Shown here piece after piece: positions 23,489-37,300 of a stretch of DNA of 64,000 bases (position 1 is its first letter; the number at the start of each line of letters is the position of its first letter). The stretch comes from Cavia porcellus. Taxonomy: Eukaryota > Chordata > Mammalia > Rodentia > Caviidae. The stretch is taken from the NCBI RefSeq assembly GCF_034190915.1, contig NW_026947501.1:2666001-2730000 (forward strand). The letters are read 5' to 3'. The position numbers and the translations under genes are program-made. The notes beneath the pieces are model-generated. The model did not search any database. It worked only from the letters and a program-made list of their open reading frames with translations, and had not been told where the DNA came from.

Positions 23489-26400
23489 GGTTAGGATTAG
23501 GGTAAGAGTTACTGTTAGGGAGAGGGTTAGGATTAAGGCTAGGGGTTAGGTTTAGTGTTATGGTTAGTGTTAGTGTTAGTGTTAGGTTTAGGTTAGGGTT
23601 AGAGGTTAGGTTTAGGTTTAGGTTTAGTGTTAGCATTAGTGTTTGGGTTATGTTTAAGGTTAGGAATAGGGTTAGGTTTAGGGTTAGTGTGGAGGTTAAG
23701 GTTAGCATAAGGGATTAGTGTTAGCATTAGGGTTCGGCTTAGGGTTAGGGTTAGGGATAGGGTTGACTTATAGTTACAATTTAGTGTAAGGTTTAGGGTT
23801 AGAGGTCAGACTCAGGGTTAGTGTTACGATTAGGGTTTGGGTTAGGGTTTAGGGTTAGGGTTATTGTTAGGGTTACGGTCAGGGTAAATTTAGTGTTAGG
23901 GTTAGGGTTATAGTTTAGAGTTAGGTATAGGTTTAGGGGTATGTTTATGGTTAGGGTAAGGGTTAGGTGTTAGCGTTAGGGTTTAGGGCTAGGGTTAGGT
24001 TTAGGGTTAGGATTAGGGTTTGTGTTTGGGATTAGAGTTTGGCTTAGGCTTATGGTTATTGTTAGGGTTAGGGTTAGTGTTAGTGTTAGTCTTAGGGTTA
24101 TCTTTAGTGTTCAGTGTTAGGGTTTTTGTTAAGGTTAGGTTTAGGCTTAGGGTTAGGGTTAGGGTTTGTGTTTGGGATTAGAGATTGGCTTAGGTTTAGG
24201 GTTAGTGTTTTGGTTAGGGTTAGTGTTATTGTTAGTCCTAGGGTTAGCTTTAGAGTTTAGTGTTAGGGTTCCTGTTAAGGTTAGGATTAGGTTTAGGGTT
24301 AGGTTTAGGGTTAGATTTACTATTAGGGTTAGGGTTAGGGTTAGTGCTAGGTTTGGGTTAGAATTAGAGTTAGGTTTCGGCTTAGCGTAAGGATTATTAG
24401 AGAATGGGGTTAGGTTTAGGGTTAGGATTAGGTTTAAGTGTAGGTGTTAAGGTTAGGGTTAGTGTTAGTGTTAGGTATTAGGGTTAGGTTTTGGGTTAGG
24501 GTTAGAGTTACGGTTACGGTTGGTGTTAGGCTTAGTGTTAGGGATTCATGTTAGGGTTAGGGTTAGGCTTAGGGTTAAGGTTCAGGCTAGGAGGAGTGTT
24601 AGTTTTAGGGACAGGGGTAGAGGATAGGGTTAGGGTTAGGGTTAGTGGCAGGGTTACATGTTAGTGTTAGTTTTAGGGTTAGGGTTATGTTAGTGTTCGT
24701 GTTATAGTTAGGGTTAGGGTTTGGGATTGGTGTTAGAGTTAGGGTTAGTGTTGCCATTAGGCATTAAGTTTAGTGTTAGGATTAGTGTTAGGGTTAGCGT
24801 TAGGGTTAGGATTAGGGTTAGGGTAAGAGGTTAGGGTCAGGTTTAGGGTGAAGGTTAGGGTTTGGGTTAGTGTTAGGGTTAGTGCCAGGGTTTTATGTTA
24901 GTATTAGTTTTAGGGAAAGGGTTAGGGTTAGTGTTAGTGTTATACTTAGGGTTAGGGTTTGGGTTAGGTGTTAGAGTTAGGGTTAGGTTTAGTGTAGCGT
25001 TAGATTTAGTATTAGTGTTAGGTTTAGGGTTACAGTTCGGGTTAGGGTTAGGTTTAATGTTACGGTTAGGGTTAGCATAAGGATTATGGTTAGTGTTAGG
25101 GTTAGGGTTCGGGTTAGGGTTAGGTTTAGGTTTAGGGTTAGGGCTAGCATAAGTATTAGAGTTAGTGTTAGGTTTAGGATTAGAGTTAGGGTTAGAGCTA
25201 AACAGGGTTATGGTTAGGGTTAGTGTTAAGGTTACTGTTATCATAGGTTTAGGGCTAGGGTTAGTTTTAGGTTTTGAGGTTAGGGTCAGGGTTAAGGTTA
25301 GTGTTAGTGTTAGGGTTAGGGTTAATGTTTGGTTTAGAGGTTAGGATTAGGGTTAGTGGTAGAGTTTAGGGTTGGGGTTGAGGTTAGGTATAGAGTTAAT
25401 GTTAGGGTTAGTGGTAGTGTTAGAGGTTAGTATTAGGTTTATTGTTAGGGTTTTGGTTAGTGTTAGGTTTAGGTTTAGTGTTAGGGTTAGGATTAGCAGT
25501 AGGGTTAGAGTTTAGTATAAATTTAGGGTTACTGTTAGGATTAGAGGCCAGGGTTACTGTTAATGTTTGGATTAGTGTTAGGGTTATGCGTTAGGGATCG
25601 GGTTAGAGCTACCTTTAGATTTAGGGTTAGGGTTATGTTTCCGGTTAGGTTCAGTGTTAGCGTTATGGTTACAGGGTTAAGGTTAGAATTAGGATTAGAA
25701 GTTAGGGCTTTATGTAGGTTTAAGGTTAGGGTTAGAGTTAGGGTTAGGGTTAGTGTTAGGGTTAGGGCTGGGGTTAGGTTTTAGTGTTATTGTTAGGGTT
25801 AGGGTTAGAGATTAGGATTAGGTTTATGGTGAGTGATAGGGTTAGGAAAAGTGTTAAGGTTTGAGTTGGGGTTAGAGTTAGGGTTAGGGTTACTGTTAGG
25901 TTTAGGGTTATTGTTAGTGTTAGGGTTAGAGTTTAGTGTTAGGTTTATAGTTACGGTTTGCATGAGGTTTAGGGTTAGTGTTAGGGATAGGGTTAGTGTT
26001 AGCGCAAGGATTAGGGTTAGGTTTAGGGTTTGGGTTAGGGTTTAGCATTAGGGTTAGTTTTAGGTTTAGGGATTAAGTTTAGTGGTAGTGTTAGTGTTAG
26101 AGTTAGGGTTAGAGTTAGGGTTACGTTTAGTGTTAGGGTTAGGCTAAGTGTTAGGGTTAGCATAATGATTAGAATTTAGCGTTAGGTTTAGGGTTAGGGT
26201 TTGTGTTAGGGTTAAGTGTAGGGGTTAACAGTAGTGTTAGTGTAAGGGTTAGGGATTATGGTTAGTGTTTTTGTTAGTGTTAGGGTTAGGGTTAAAGTTG
26301 GAGTTAGGGGTAGTATTACCAATTAGTGTTAGGTTTAGAGTCATGGATAGGTTTAGGGTTAGTGTCAAGTTTAGTTTTAATGTTAGGGTTACGGGTTACG

Positions 26401-29400
26401 GTTAGGGCTAGGGGTTAGGATTAGTCTTATGTTTAGAGCTAGACAGGGTTAGGGTTAGGGTTAGTGTTAGGTTTATTGTAGGGTTATGGTTATGGTTAGG
26501 GTTAGGGTTAGGGTTAATTTTAGGGTTATTGTAAGGTTTAGAGGTTAGGGATAGGGCTAGGGTTAGGTTTGGGGTCAGAGATTAGCGTTAGGTTTAGCGT
26601 TAGGGTTAGAGTTAGGGTTAAGGTTAGTGTCAAGTTTGTGGTTAATGTTAGGGTTACGGGTTATGTTTAGTTCTAGGGTTTAGGATGAGTGTTACGGTTA
26701 GAGCTAGACCGGGTTAGGGTTAGGTTTAGTGTTAGGTTTATTGTAGGGTTAGGGTTAGGGTTAGAGTTTAGGGTCAGGGTTGGGGTTAGGGTTAGTGTTA
26801 AGGTTAGGGTTATTATTAGGTTTAGATTTTAGGATTAGGGTTTGGATTAGGGTTAGGGTCAGAGGTTAGCGTTAGGGTTTTGGTTGGGATTAGGTTTAGG
26901 GTTTTTGGGTAGAGTTTGGGTTAGGGCTATGTTTAGGTTTAGGTTTTAGGGTTTGGGGTTAAGGTTTAGGGTTTAAGGTTAGGGGTTAGGGTTAGTGTTA
27001 GGTTTATGGTTATGGTTAGGTTTAGGGTGAAGTTTAGGGATAGGGTTAGCTTTAGGTTTAGCGGGTTAGGGTTAGTGTTAGGGTTAAGTTTAGGTTTAGA
27101 GGTAAGGGTTAGGGTTAGGAATAGGGTTAGAATTATGGTTATGGTTAGGGTTAGGGTTAGGGTTAGTGGTAGGGGTAGGGGTTGGGTTAGGGTTAGTGTT
27201 AATGTTAGGGTTAGTGTTAGGGTTAGGGTTATGATTAGTGTGATGGTTAGGCTTAGGTTTATGTTTAGTGTTAGTCTTAGCGATTAGGGTTAATGTTAAG
27301 GTCAGGGATAAAGTTAGGGTTAGGATTGGGCCTTGGTGTTAGTTTTAGTGTTAGGGTTCGTGATAGGGTTAAAGTTAGGGTTAGGGTGGGGTTGAAGCAT
27401 TAGTATTAATGTTTGAGTTAGTGTTAGGGTTAGTGTTGGGGTTAGGGTTAGGGTTAGGGTTAGGGATTAGGGTTAGGGTTAGGGTTAGGGTTAGTGTTAG
27501 GGTTATGGTTAGAGTTAGGAGTAGGGTTAGGGTTAGGGTTGGTGTTAGGTTAGCATTAGGTATTAGGATTCACGTTACGGTTTGGCTTAGTGTTAGGGTT
27601 AGGAATAGGGTTGGGTTAGAGTTAGAATTTAGTGTAAGGGTTAGAGTTAGTGTTAGGGTTAGGGTTCGGTTGAAGCATTAGTATTAGTGTTTGAGTTTGT
27701 GTTAGGGTTGGGGTTGGGGTTAGGGTTAGGGTTAGGTATTAGGGTTAGCGTTAGGGTTCGGTTTAGAGTTAGGGTTAATGATAGGGTTTGGTTTGAGTTA
27801 GAATTTAGTGTAAGGGTTAGAGTTAGGTTAAGGGTTAGAGGTCAGAGTTAGGGTTAGTGTTAGTGTTAGGGTTCGGGTTAGGGTTAGGGTTAGGGATTAA
27901 TGTTAGATTTAGGGTTAGGGTTAGAGTTATGGTTAGGGTAAATTTAGGGTTAGGGTTAGGGTTTAAAGTTAGGTTTAGGTTTAGAGGTATATTTATGGTT
28001 AGGGTAAAGTTTAGGTATTAGGGTTAGGGTTTAGTGTTTGGGTTAGGATTAGAGTTTGGTGTTAGGGTTAGGGTTAGGTTTAGTGTTAGCATTTGGGTTT
28101 TGGGTTAGAATTAGGCTTAGGTTTAGGGTTAGTGTTAGGGTTAGGGCTAGGGTTAGTGTTAGTGTTATTCTTAGGTTAGGTTTAGAGTTTAGTGTTATGG
28201 TTTGGGTTAGTTTTAGGGTCAGGGTTAGGTTTAGGGTTAAGGTTAGGGTTAGGGTTAGGGTTACATTTATTGTTAGGGTTACAGGTATGGTTTAGGGTTA
28301 GTTCTAGGGTTAGGGTTGGCATTAGCGTTAGGTTAGGGTTAGCGTAAGGATTAGAGAATGGGGTTAGGTTTAGGGTTAGGTTTAAGGGTAGGTGTTAAAG
28401 TTCGGGTTAGTGTTAGTGATTAGGGTTAGGATTTGGGTTAGTGTTAGGATTAAGGTTATGGTTGGGGTTAGGGTTAGTGTTAGGGATTAGGGTTAGGTTT
28501 AGGTTTAGGGACAGGGTTAAGGTTAGGGCTAGGGTGAGGATTAGGGTTAGGCTTAGGGGTAGAGGTTAGGGTTAGGGTTAGGGTTATGTTTAGGGTTAAC
28601 TTTAGGTTTAGGTTTAGGGTTAGGGATTAAGGTTAAGGGTAGTGCTAGGTTTAGAGTTAGTGTTAGGGTTAGGTTTAGGGTTAGTTTTAGGCTTAGTGTT
28701 AGGGTTAGGCTTAGGGTTAGGTTTAGGGTTAAGTTTAGGTTTAAGGTTCGGGTTAGGTTTAGGGTTAGTTTTAGGCTTAGGTTTAGTTTTAGGGTTAGGA
28801 TTCGGTTTAGGTTTGGGGTTATGGTTAGTCTTAAGGTTAGCATAAGGATTAGATATTAGGGTTAGTGTTAGGGTTAGGGTTAGGGTCAGTGTTAGGGTTA
28901 TGTTTAGTGTTCGAAGTAGGTTTAGAGTTAAGTTTGGGGTTAGGGTTAGAGTTAGGAATTAGGGTTAGCATTAGGGTTCGGCTTAGGGTTAGGGTTAGGT
29001 ATAGGTTTGGGTTAGGCTTAGAGTTTAGTGTAAGGTTTATTGTTAGGTTTAGCGTTAGGGTTAGGGTTAGGGTTAGGATTATGGTTAGGGTAAATTTAGT
29101 GTTAGGGTTAGGGTTTAGAGTTATGTTTAGGTTTAGCGTTATGGTTATGGGTAAGGTAAGGGCTAGAGTTAGGGTTAGGATTAGGTTTAGAGTTGTGGGT
29201 ATGGTTTGCTTTAGGCTTATGTTTATGGTTAGGTTTTGGTGTTAGGTGTTAGGGTTTAGGGTTTATTGTTAGGGCCTAGGGTTAGTGTTAAGGTTATGGT
29301 TAGGATTAATGTTAGCGTTAGTGTAAGGATTAGAGCATAGGGTTAGGTTTAGGTTAGGCTTATGCTTAGGTTTAATGGCAGGGGTTAAGGTTAGGGTTAG

Positions 29401-30146
29401 TGTTAGTGTTACGGATTAGGGTTATTTAGGATTACAGTTGTGGTTAGGGTTAGTGTTAGGGATTAGAATTTTTGTTATGGGTAGGGATAGGGTTAAGTTT
29501 CGGTCTAGGGTGATGGTTAGGCATCGGGTTAAGGTCAGGGTTAGGGTTCGGTTAGGGTTACTTTTATGGGTAAGGTTTAATTTAGGATCAGTGTTAGGGT
29601 TAGGGTTAGGGTTAGGGTTAGGGTTAGGGTTAAGGTTAGGTATAGCGTTAGTGTTAGGTTTAGTGGTAGGGTTAGAGGTTAGTGTTAGGTTTAGGTTTAG
29701 GGTTTGGGTTGGTGTTAGGGTTATGGTTAGGCTTAGGATTAGGGTTAGGATTAGCATTAGGTTTAGAATTTAGCGTAAGGTTCAGGGTTAGGGTTAGAGT
29801 TAGATGTCAGGGTTAGTGTTAGTGTTAGAATTAGTGTTTGGGTTACAGGTTAGGGGTACTGTTAGTGCTATATTTTGGGTTAGGGTTTGTTTTAGGGTTA
29901 GGGTTATATTTCCGGTTAGGTTTAACGTTAGAGTTACGGTTAGAGGGTTAGGCTTAGAATTAGGGTTAGAAGTTAGGGTTATATTTAGGGTTAAGGTTAG
30001 GGTTATAGCTAGGGTTAGGGTTAGTGTTAGGGTTAAGGCTGGGGGTAGGTGTTAGGTTTATTCTTATAGTTAGGGTTAGTGATTAGGGTTAGGGTTAGGG
30101 TGAGTTAGGGTTAGTAAAAGGGTTAGGGTTTTAGTTATGTGTTAGA

Positions 30147-30182
<36 letters not shown>

Positions 30183-31318
30183 CGTTAGGGTTAGTTTTAG
30201 GTTTAGGGATTAAGGTTAGTGGTTAGGGTTAGGCTTAGGGTTAGTGTTAGAGCTAGGGTTAGGTTTAGTGTTAGGGTTAGGGTTAGGTTTAGGATTAGCA
30301 TAAGGATTAGTGATCAGGGTTAGGTTTAGGGTTAGGGTTTGGGTTAGGTTTAAGTGTAGGGGTTAAGGTTAGTGTTAGTATAAGTGTTAGGGATTAGGGT
30401 TAGTTTTTTTGTTAGTGATAGTGTTAGGGTTAAGGTTGGGGTCAGGTGTAGTGTTACCAATTAGGGTTAGGGTTAGGTTCAGGGATAGGGTTAACGTTCG
30501 TTGCAAGTTTAGGGTTATGGTTAGGGTTATGGGTTACGGTTAGGACTAGGTGTTAGGATTAGTGTTAGGGTTAGAGCTAGACAGTGTTGGGTTTAGGGTT
30601 AGTCTTAGGTTTATCGTAGGGTTAGCGTTAGGGTTAAGGTTAGAGTTTCGTGTCATGGTTGGGGTTAGTGTTAGTGTTAGGGTTAGGGTTATTGTTAGGT
30701 TTAGAGGTTAGGGTTAGGACTAGGGTTAGTGTTAAGGTCAAAGGTTAGCATTAGGGTTAGGGTTAGGATTAGTTTTAGAGTTTTGGGTAGGGTATAGTGT
30801 TAGGGCTATGTTTAGTGTTAGGTTTTAGGGTTAGGCGTTAGGGTTTATGGTTTAGGGTTAGTGGTTATGGTTATGGTTATGGTTATGGTTATGGTTGGGG
30901 TTAGGGTTAGTGTTAGGGTTAGGGTTAGGGATAGGGTTACAGTTATGTTTAGTGTTATGATTAGGATGATGGTGAGGGTTCGGATTAAGTGTAGTGTTAG
31001 GCTTAGGGAATATGGTTAGTGTTAAGGTTAGGGTTAAATTTAGGGTTAGTTTTAGTGTTTAGGGTTAGGGTTAGTGTTACTTTTATTGATAGGGTTAAAG
31101 TTAGGTTTAGGGTTCCATTTAGGGATTAGTGTTAGTTGTTGAGTTAATGTTAGTGTTAGGGTTGGGGTTAGTGTTAGTGTTAGGAATTAGGGTTAGGCTT
31201 TAGGGTTAGGGATAGGGTTAGGCTTAGGGTTAGGGTTAGGCTTAAGGATCAGGTTAGTGTTAGGGTTAGTGTCAGGGTTAGGGTTAGGGTTAGTGTTGCT
31301 GTTAGGCATTAGTGTTAG
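23489..31318 (+). repeat. HOR unit 4 (7830 bp)
   Basis: This is a fourth nearly identical copy, six bases longer than unit 1 because of a sixth TTAGGG at the offset-6106 site. It shares C at 29365 with unit 1 only. It has TTTGGGATTGG near 24720, the form seen in units 5-7, where units 1-3 have TTTCGGATTGG. This combination of variants makes it a mosaic between neighbours. It contains no gene. Confidence 0.95.
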
Positions 31319-34300
31319 GGTTAGGATTAGGGTAAGAGTTACTGTTAGGGAGAGGGTTAGGATTAAGGCTAGGGGTTAGGTTTAGTGTTATGGTTAGTGT
31401 TAGTGTTAGTGTTAGGTTTAGGTTAGGGTTAGAGGTTAGGTTTAGGTTTAGGTTTAGTGTTAGCATTAGTGTTTGGGTTATGTTTAAGGTTAGGAATAGG
31501 GTTAGGTTTAGGGTTAGTGTGGAGGTTAAGGTTAGCATAAGGGATTAGTGTTAGCATTAGGGTTCGGCTTAGGGTTAGGGTTAGGGATAGGGTTGACTTA
31601 TAGTTACAATTTAGTGTAAGGTTTAGGGTTAGAGGTCAGACTCAGGGTTAGTGTTACGATTAGGGTTTGGGTTAGGGTTTAGGGTTAGGGTTATTGTTAG
31701 GGTTACGGTCAGGGTAAATTTAGTGTTAGGGTTAGGGTTATAGTTTAGAGTTAGGTATAGGTTTAGGGGTATGTTTATGGTTAGGGTAAGGGTTAGGTGT
31801 TAGCGTTAGGGTTTAGGGCTAGGGTTAGGTTTAGGGTTAGGATTAGGGTTTGTGTTTGGGATTAGAGTTTGGCTTAGGCTTATGGTTATTGTTAGGGTTA
31901 GGGTTAGTGTTAGTGTTAGTCTTAGGGTTATCTTTAGTGTTCAGTGTTAGGGTTTTTGTTAAGGTTAGGTTTAGGCTTAGGGTTAGGGTTAGGGTTTGTG
32001 TTTGGGATTAGAGATTGGCTTAGGTTTAGGGTTAGTGTTTTGGTTAGGGTTAGTGTTATTGTTAGTCCTAGGGTTAGCTTTAGAGTTTAGTGTTAGGGTT
32101 CCTGTTAAGGTTAGGATTAGGTTTAGGGTTAGGTTTAGGGTTAGATTTACTATTAGGGTTAGGGTTAGGGTTAGTGCTAGGTTTGGGTTAGAATTAGAGT
32201 TAGGTTTCGGCTTAGCGTAAGGATTATTAGAGAATGGGGTTAGGTTTAGGGTTAGGATTAGGTTTAAGTGTAGGTGTTAAGGTTAGGGTTAGTGTTAGTG
32301 TTAGGTATTAGGGTTAGGTTTTGGGTTAGGGTTAGAGTTACGGTTACGGTTGGTGTTAGGCTTAGTGTTAGGGATTCATGTTAGGGTTAGGGTTAGGCTT
32401 AGGGTTAAGGTTCAGGCTAGGAGGAGTGTTAGTTTTAGGGACAGGGGTAGAGGATAGGGTTAGGGTTAGGGTTAGTGGCAGGGTTACATGTTAGTGTTAG
32501 TTTTAGGGTTAGGGTTATGTTAGTGTTCGTGTTATAGTTAGGGTTAGGGTTTGGGATTGGTGTTAGAGTTAGGGTTAGTGTTGCCATTAGGCATTAAGTT
32601 TAGTGTTAGGATTAGTGTTAGGGTTAGCGTTAGGGTTAGGATTAGGGTTAGGGTAAGAGGTTAGGGTCAGGTTTAGGGTGAAGGTTAGGGTTTGGGTTAG
32701 TGTTAGGGTTAGTGCCAGGGTTTTATGTTAGTATTAGTTTTAGGGAAAGGGTTAGGGTTAGTGTTAGTGTTATACTTAGGGTTAGGGTTTGGGTTAGGTG
32801 TTAGAGTTAGGGTTAGGTTTAGTGTAGCGTTAGATTTAGTATTAGTGTTAGGTTTAGGGTTACAGTTCGGGTTAGGGTTAGGTTTAATGTTACGGTTAGG
32901 GTTAGCATAAGGATTATGGTTAGTGTTAGGGTTAGGGTTCGGGTTAGGGTTAGGTTTAGGTTTAGGGTTAGGGCTAGCATAAGTATTAGAGTTAGTGTTA
33001 GGTTTAGGATTAGAGTTAGGGTTAGAGCTAAACAGGGTTATGGTTAGGGTTAGTGTTAAGGTTACTGTTATCATAGGTTTAGGGCTAGGGTTAGTTTTAG
33101 GTTTTGAGGTTAGGGTCAGGGTTAAGGTTAGTGTTAGTGTTAGGGTTAGGGTTAATGTTTGGTTTAGAGGTTAGGATTAGGGTTAGTGGTAGAGTTTAGG
33201 GTTGGGGTTGAGGTTAGGTATAGAGTTAATGTTAGGGTTAGTGGTAGTGTTAGAGGTTAGTATTAGGTTTATTGTTAGGGTTTTGGTTAGTGTTAGGTTT
33301 AGGTTTAGTGTTAGGGTTAGGATTAGCAGTAGGGTTAGAGTTTAGTATAAATTTAGGGTTACTGTTAGGATTAGAGGCCAGGGTTACTGTTAATGTTTGG
33401 ATTAGTGTTAGGGTTATGCGTTAGGGATCGGGTTAGAGCTACCTTTAGATTTAGGGTTAGGGTTATGTTTCCGGTTAGGTTCAGTGTTAGCGTTATGGTT
33501 ACAGGGTTAAGGTTAGAATTAGGATTAGAAGTTAGGGCTTTATGTAGGTTTAAGGTTAGGGTTAGAGTTAGGGTTAGGGTTAGTGTTAGGGTTAGGGCTG
33601 GGGTTAGGTTTTAGTGTTATTGTTAGGGTTAGGGTTAGAGATTAGGATTAGGTTTATGGTGAGTGATAGGGTTAGGAAAAGTGTTAAGGTTTGAGTTGGG
33701 GTTAGAGTTAGGGTTAGGGTTACTGTTAGGTTTAGGGTTATTGTTAGTGTTAGGGTTAGAGTTTAGTGTTAGGTTTATAGTTACGGTTTGCATGAGGTTT
33801 AGGGTTAGTGTTAGGGATAGGGTTAGTGTTAGCGCAAGGATTAGGGTTAGGTTTAGGGTTTGGGTTAGGGTTTAGCATTAGGGTTAGTTTTAGGTTTAGG
33901 GATTAAGTTTAGTGGTAGTGTTAGTGTTAGAGTTAGGGTTAGAGTTAGGGTTACGTTTAGTGTTAGGGTTAGGCTAAGGGTTAGGGTTAGCATAATGATT
34001 AGAATTTAGCGTTAGGTTTAGGGTTAGGGTTTGTGTTAGGGTTAAGTGTAGGGGTTAACAGTAGTGTTAGTGTAAGGGTTAGGGATTATGGTTAGTGTTT
34101 TTGTTAGTGTTAGGGTTAGGGTTAAAGTTGGAGTTAGGGGTAGTATTACCAATTAGTGTTAGGTTTAGAGTCATGGATAGGTTTAGGGTTAGTGTCAAGT
34201 TTAGTTTTAATGTTAGGGTTACGGGTTACGGTTAGGGCTAGGGGTTAGGATTAGTCTTATGTTTAGAGCTAGACAGGGTTAGGGTTAGGGTTAGTGTTAG

Positions 34301-37300
34301 GTTTATTGTAGGGTTATGGTTATGGTTAGGGTTAGGGTTAGGGTTAATTTTAGGGTTATTGTAAGGTTTAGAGGTTAGGGATAGGGCTAGGGTTAGGTTT
34401 GGGGTCAGAGATTAGCGTTAGGTTTAGCGTTAGGGTTAGAGTTAGGGTTAAGGTTAGTGTCAAGTTTGTGGTTAATGTTAGGGTTACGGGTTATGTTTAG
34501 TTCTAGGGTTTAGGATGAGTGTTACGGTTAGAGCTAGACCGGGTTAGGGTTAGGTTTAGTGTTAGGTTTATTGTAGGGTTAGGGTTAGGGTTAGAGTTTA
34601 GGGTCAGGGTTGGGGTTAGGGTTAGTGTTAAGGTTAGGGTTATTATTAGGTTTAGATTTTAGGATTAGGGTTTGGATTAGGGTTAGGGTCAGAGGTTAGC
34701 GTTAGGGTTTTGGTTGGGATTAGGTTTAGGGTTTTTGGGTAGAGTTTGGGTTAGGGCTATGTTTAGGTTTAGGTTTTAGGGTTTGGGGTTAAGGTTTAGG
34801 GTTTAAGGTTAGGGGTTAGGGTTAGTGTTAGGTTTATGGTTATGGTTAGGTTTAGGGTGAAGTTTAGGGATAGGGTTAGCTTTAGGTTTAGCGGGTTAGG
34901 GTTAGTGTTAGGGTTAAGTTTAGGTTTAGAGGTAAGGGTTAGGGTTAGGAATAGGGTTAGAATTATGGTTATGGTTAGGGTTAGGGTTAGGGTTAGTGGT
35001 AGGGGTAGGGGTTGGGTTAGGGTTAGTGTTAATGTTAGGGTTAGTGTTAGGGTTAGGGTTATGATTAGTGTGATGGTTAGGCTTAGGTTTATGTTTAGTG
35101 TTAGTCTTAGCGATTAGGGTTAATGTTAAGGTCAGGGATAAAGTTAGGGTTAGGATTGGGCCTTGGTGTTAGTTTTAGTGTTAGGGTTCGTGATAGGGTT
35201 AAAGTTAGGGTTAGGGTGGGGTTGAAGCATTAGTATTAATGTTTGAGTTAGTGTTAGGGTTAGTGTTGGGGTTAGGGTTAGGGTTAGGGTTAGGGATTAG
35301 GGTTAGGGTTAGGGTTAGGGTTAGTGTTAGGGTTATGGTTAGAGTTAGGAGTAGGGTTAGGGTTAGGGTTGGTGTTAGGTTAGCATTAGGTATTAGGATT
35401 CACGTTACGGTTTGGCTTAGAGTTAGGGTTAGGAATAGGGTTGGGTTAGAGTTAGAATTTAGTGTAAGGGTTAGAGTTAGTGTTAGGGTTAGGGTTCGGT
35501 TGAAGCATTAGTATTAGTGTTTGAGTTTGTGTTAGGGTTGGGGTTGGGGTTAGGGTTAGGGTTAGGTATTAGGGTTAGCGTTAGGGTTCGGTTTAGAGTT
35601 AGGGTTAATGATAGGGTTTGGTTTGAGTTAGAATTTAGTGTAAGGGTTAGAGTTAGGTTAAGGGTTAGAGGTCAGAGTTAGGGTTAGTGTTAGTGTTAGG
35701 GTTCGGGTTAGGGTTAGGGTTAGGGATTAATGTTAGATTTAGGGTTAGGGTTAGAGTTATGGTTAGGGTAAATTTAGGGTTAGGGTTAGGGTTTAAAGTT
35801 AGGTTTAGGTTTAGAGGTATATTTATGGTTAGGGTAAAGTTTAGGTATTAGGGTTAGGGTTTAGTGTTTGGGTTAGGATTAGAGTTTGGTGTTAGGGTTA
35901 GGGTTAGGTTTAGTGTTAGCATTTGGGTTTTGGGTTAGAATTAGGCTTAGGTTTAGGGTTAGTGTTAGGGTTAGGGCTAGGGTTAGTGTTAGTGTTATTC
36001 TTAGGTTAGGTTTAGAGTTTAGTGTTATGGTTTGGGTTAGTTTTAGGGTCAGGGTTAGGTTTAGGGTTAAGGTTAGGGTTAGGGTTAGGGTTACATTTAT
36101 TGTTAGGGTTACAGGTATGGTTTAGGGTTAGTTCTAGGGTTAGGGTTGGCATTAGCGTTAGGTTAGGGTTAGCGTAAGGATTAGAGAATGGGGTTAGGTT
36201 TAGGGTTAGGTTTAAGGGTAGGTGTTAAAGTTCGGGTTAGTGTTAGTGATTAGGGTTAGGATTTGGGTTAGTGTTAGGATTAAGGTTATGGTTGGGGTTA
36301 GGGTTAGTGTTAGGGATTAGGGTTAGGTTTAGGTTTAGGGACAGGGTTAAGGTTAGGGCTAGGGTGAGGATTAGGGTTAGGCTTAGGGGTAGAGGTTAGG
36401 GTTAGGGTTAGGGTTATGTTTAGGGTTAACTTTAGGTTTAGGTTTAGGGTTAGGGATTAAGGTTAAGGGTAGTGCTAGGTTTAGAGTTAGTGTTAGGGTT
36501 AGGTTTAGGGTTAGTTTTAGGCCTAGTGTTAGGGTTAGGCTTAGGGTTATGTTTAGGGTTAAGTTTAGGTTTAAGGTTCGGGTTAGGTTTAGGGTTAGTT
36601 TTAGGCTTAGGTTTAGTTTTAGGGTTAGGATTCGGTTTAGGTTTAGGGTTATGGTTAATCTTAAGGTTAGCATAAGGATTAGATATTAGGGTTAGGGTTA
36701 GGGTTAGGGTTAGGGTCAGTGTTAGGGTTATGTTTAGTGTTAGAAGTAGGTTTAGAGTTAAGTTTGGGGTTAGGGTTAGCGTTAGGAAATACGGTTAGCG
36801 TTAGGGTTCGGCTTAGGGTTAGGGTTAGGTATAGGTTCAGGTTAGGCTTAGAGTTTAGTGTAAGGTTTATTGTTAGGTTTAGCGTTAGGGTTAGGGTTAG
36901 GGTTAGGATTATGGTTAGGGTAAATTTAGTGTTAGGGTTAGGGTTTAGAGTTATGTTTAGGTTTAGCATTATGGTTATGGGTAAGGTAAGAGCTAGATTA
37001 AGGTTAGGATTAGGTTTAGAGTTGTAGGTATGGTTTGCTTTAGGCTTATGTTTATGATTAGGTTTTGGTGTTAGGTGTTAGGGTTTAGGGTTTATTGTTA
37101 GGGCCTAGGGTTAGTGTTAAGGTTATGGTTAGGATTAATGTTAGCGTTAGTGTAAGGATTAGAGCATAGGGTTAGGTTTAGGTTAGGCTTATGGTTAGGT
37201 TTAATGGCAGGGGTTAAGGTTAGGGTTAGTGTTAGTGTTACGGATTAGGGTTATTTAGGATTACAGTTGTGGTTAGGGTTAGTGTTAGGGATTAGAATTT

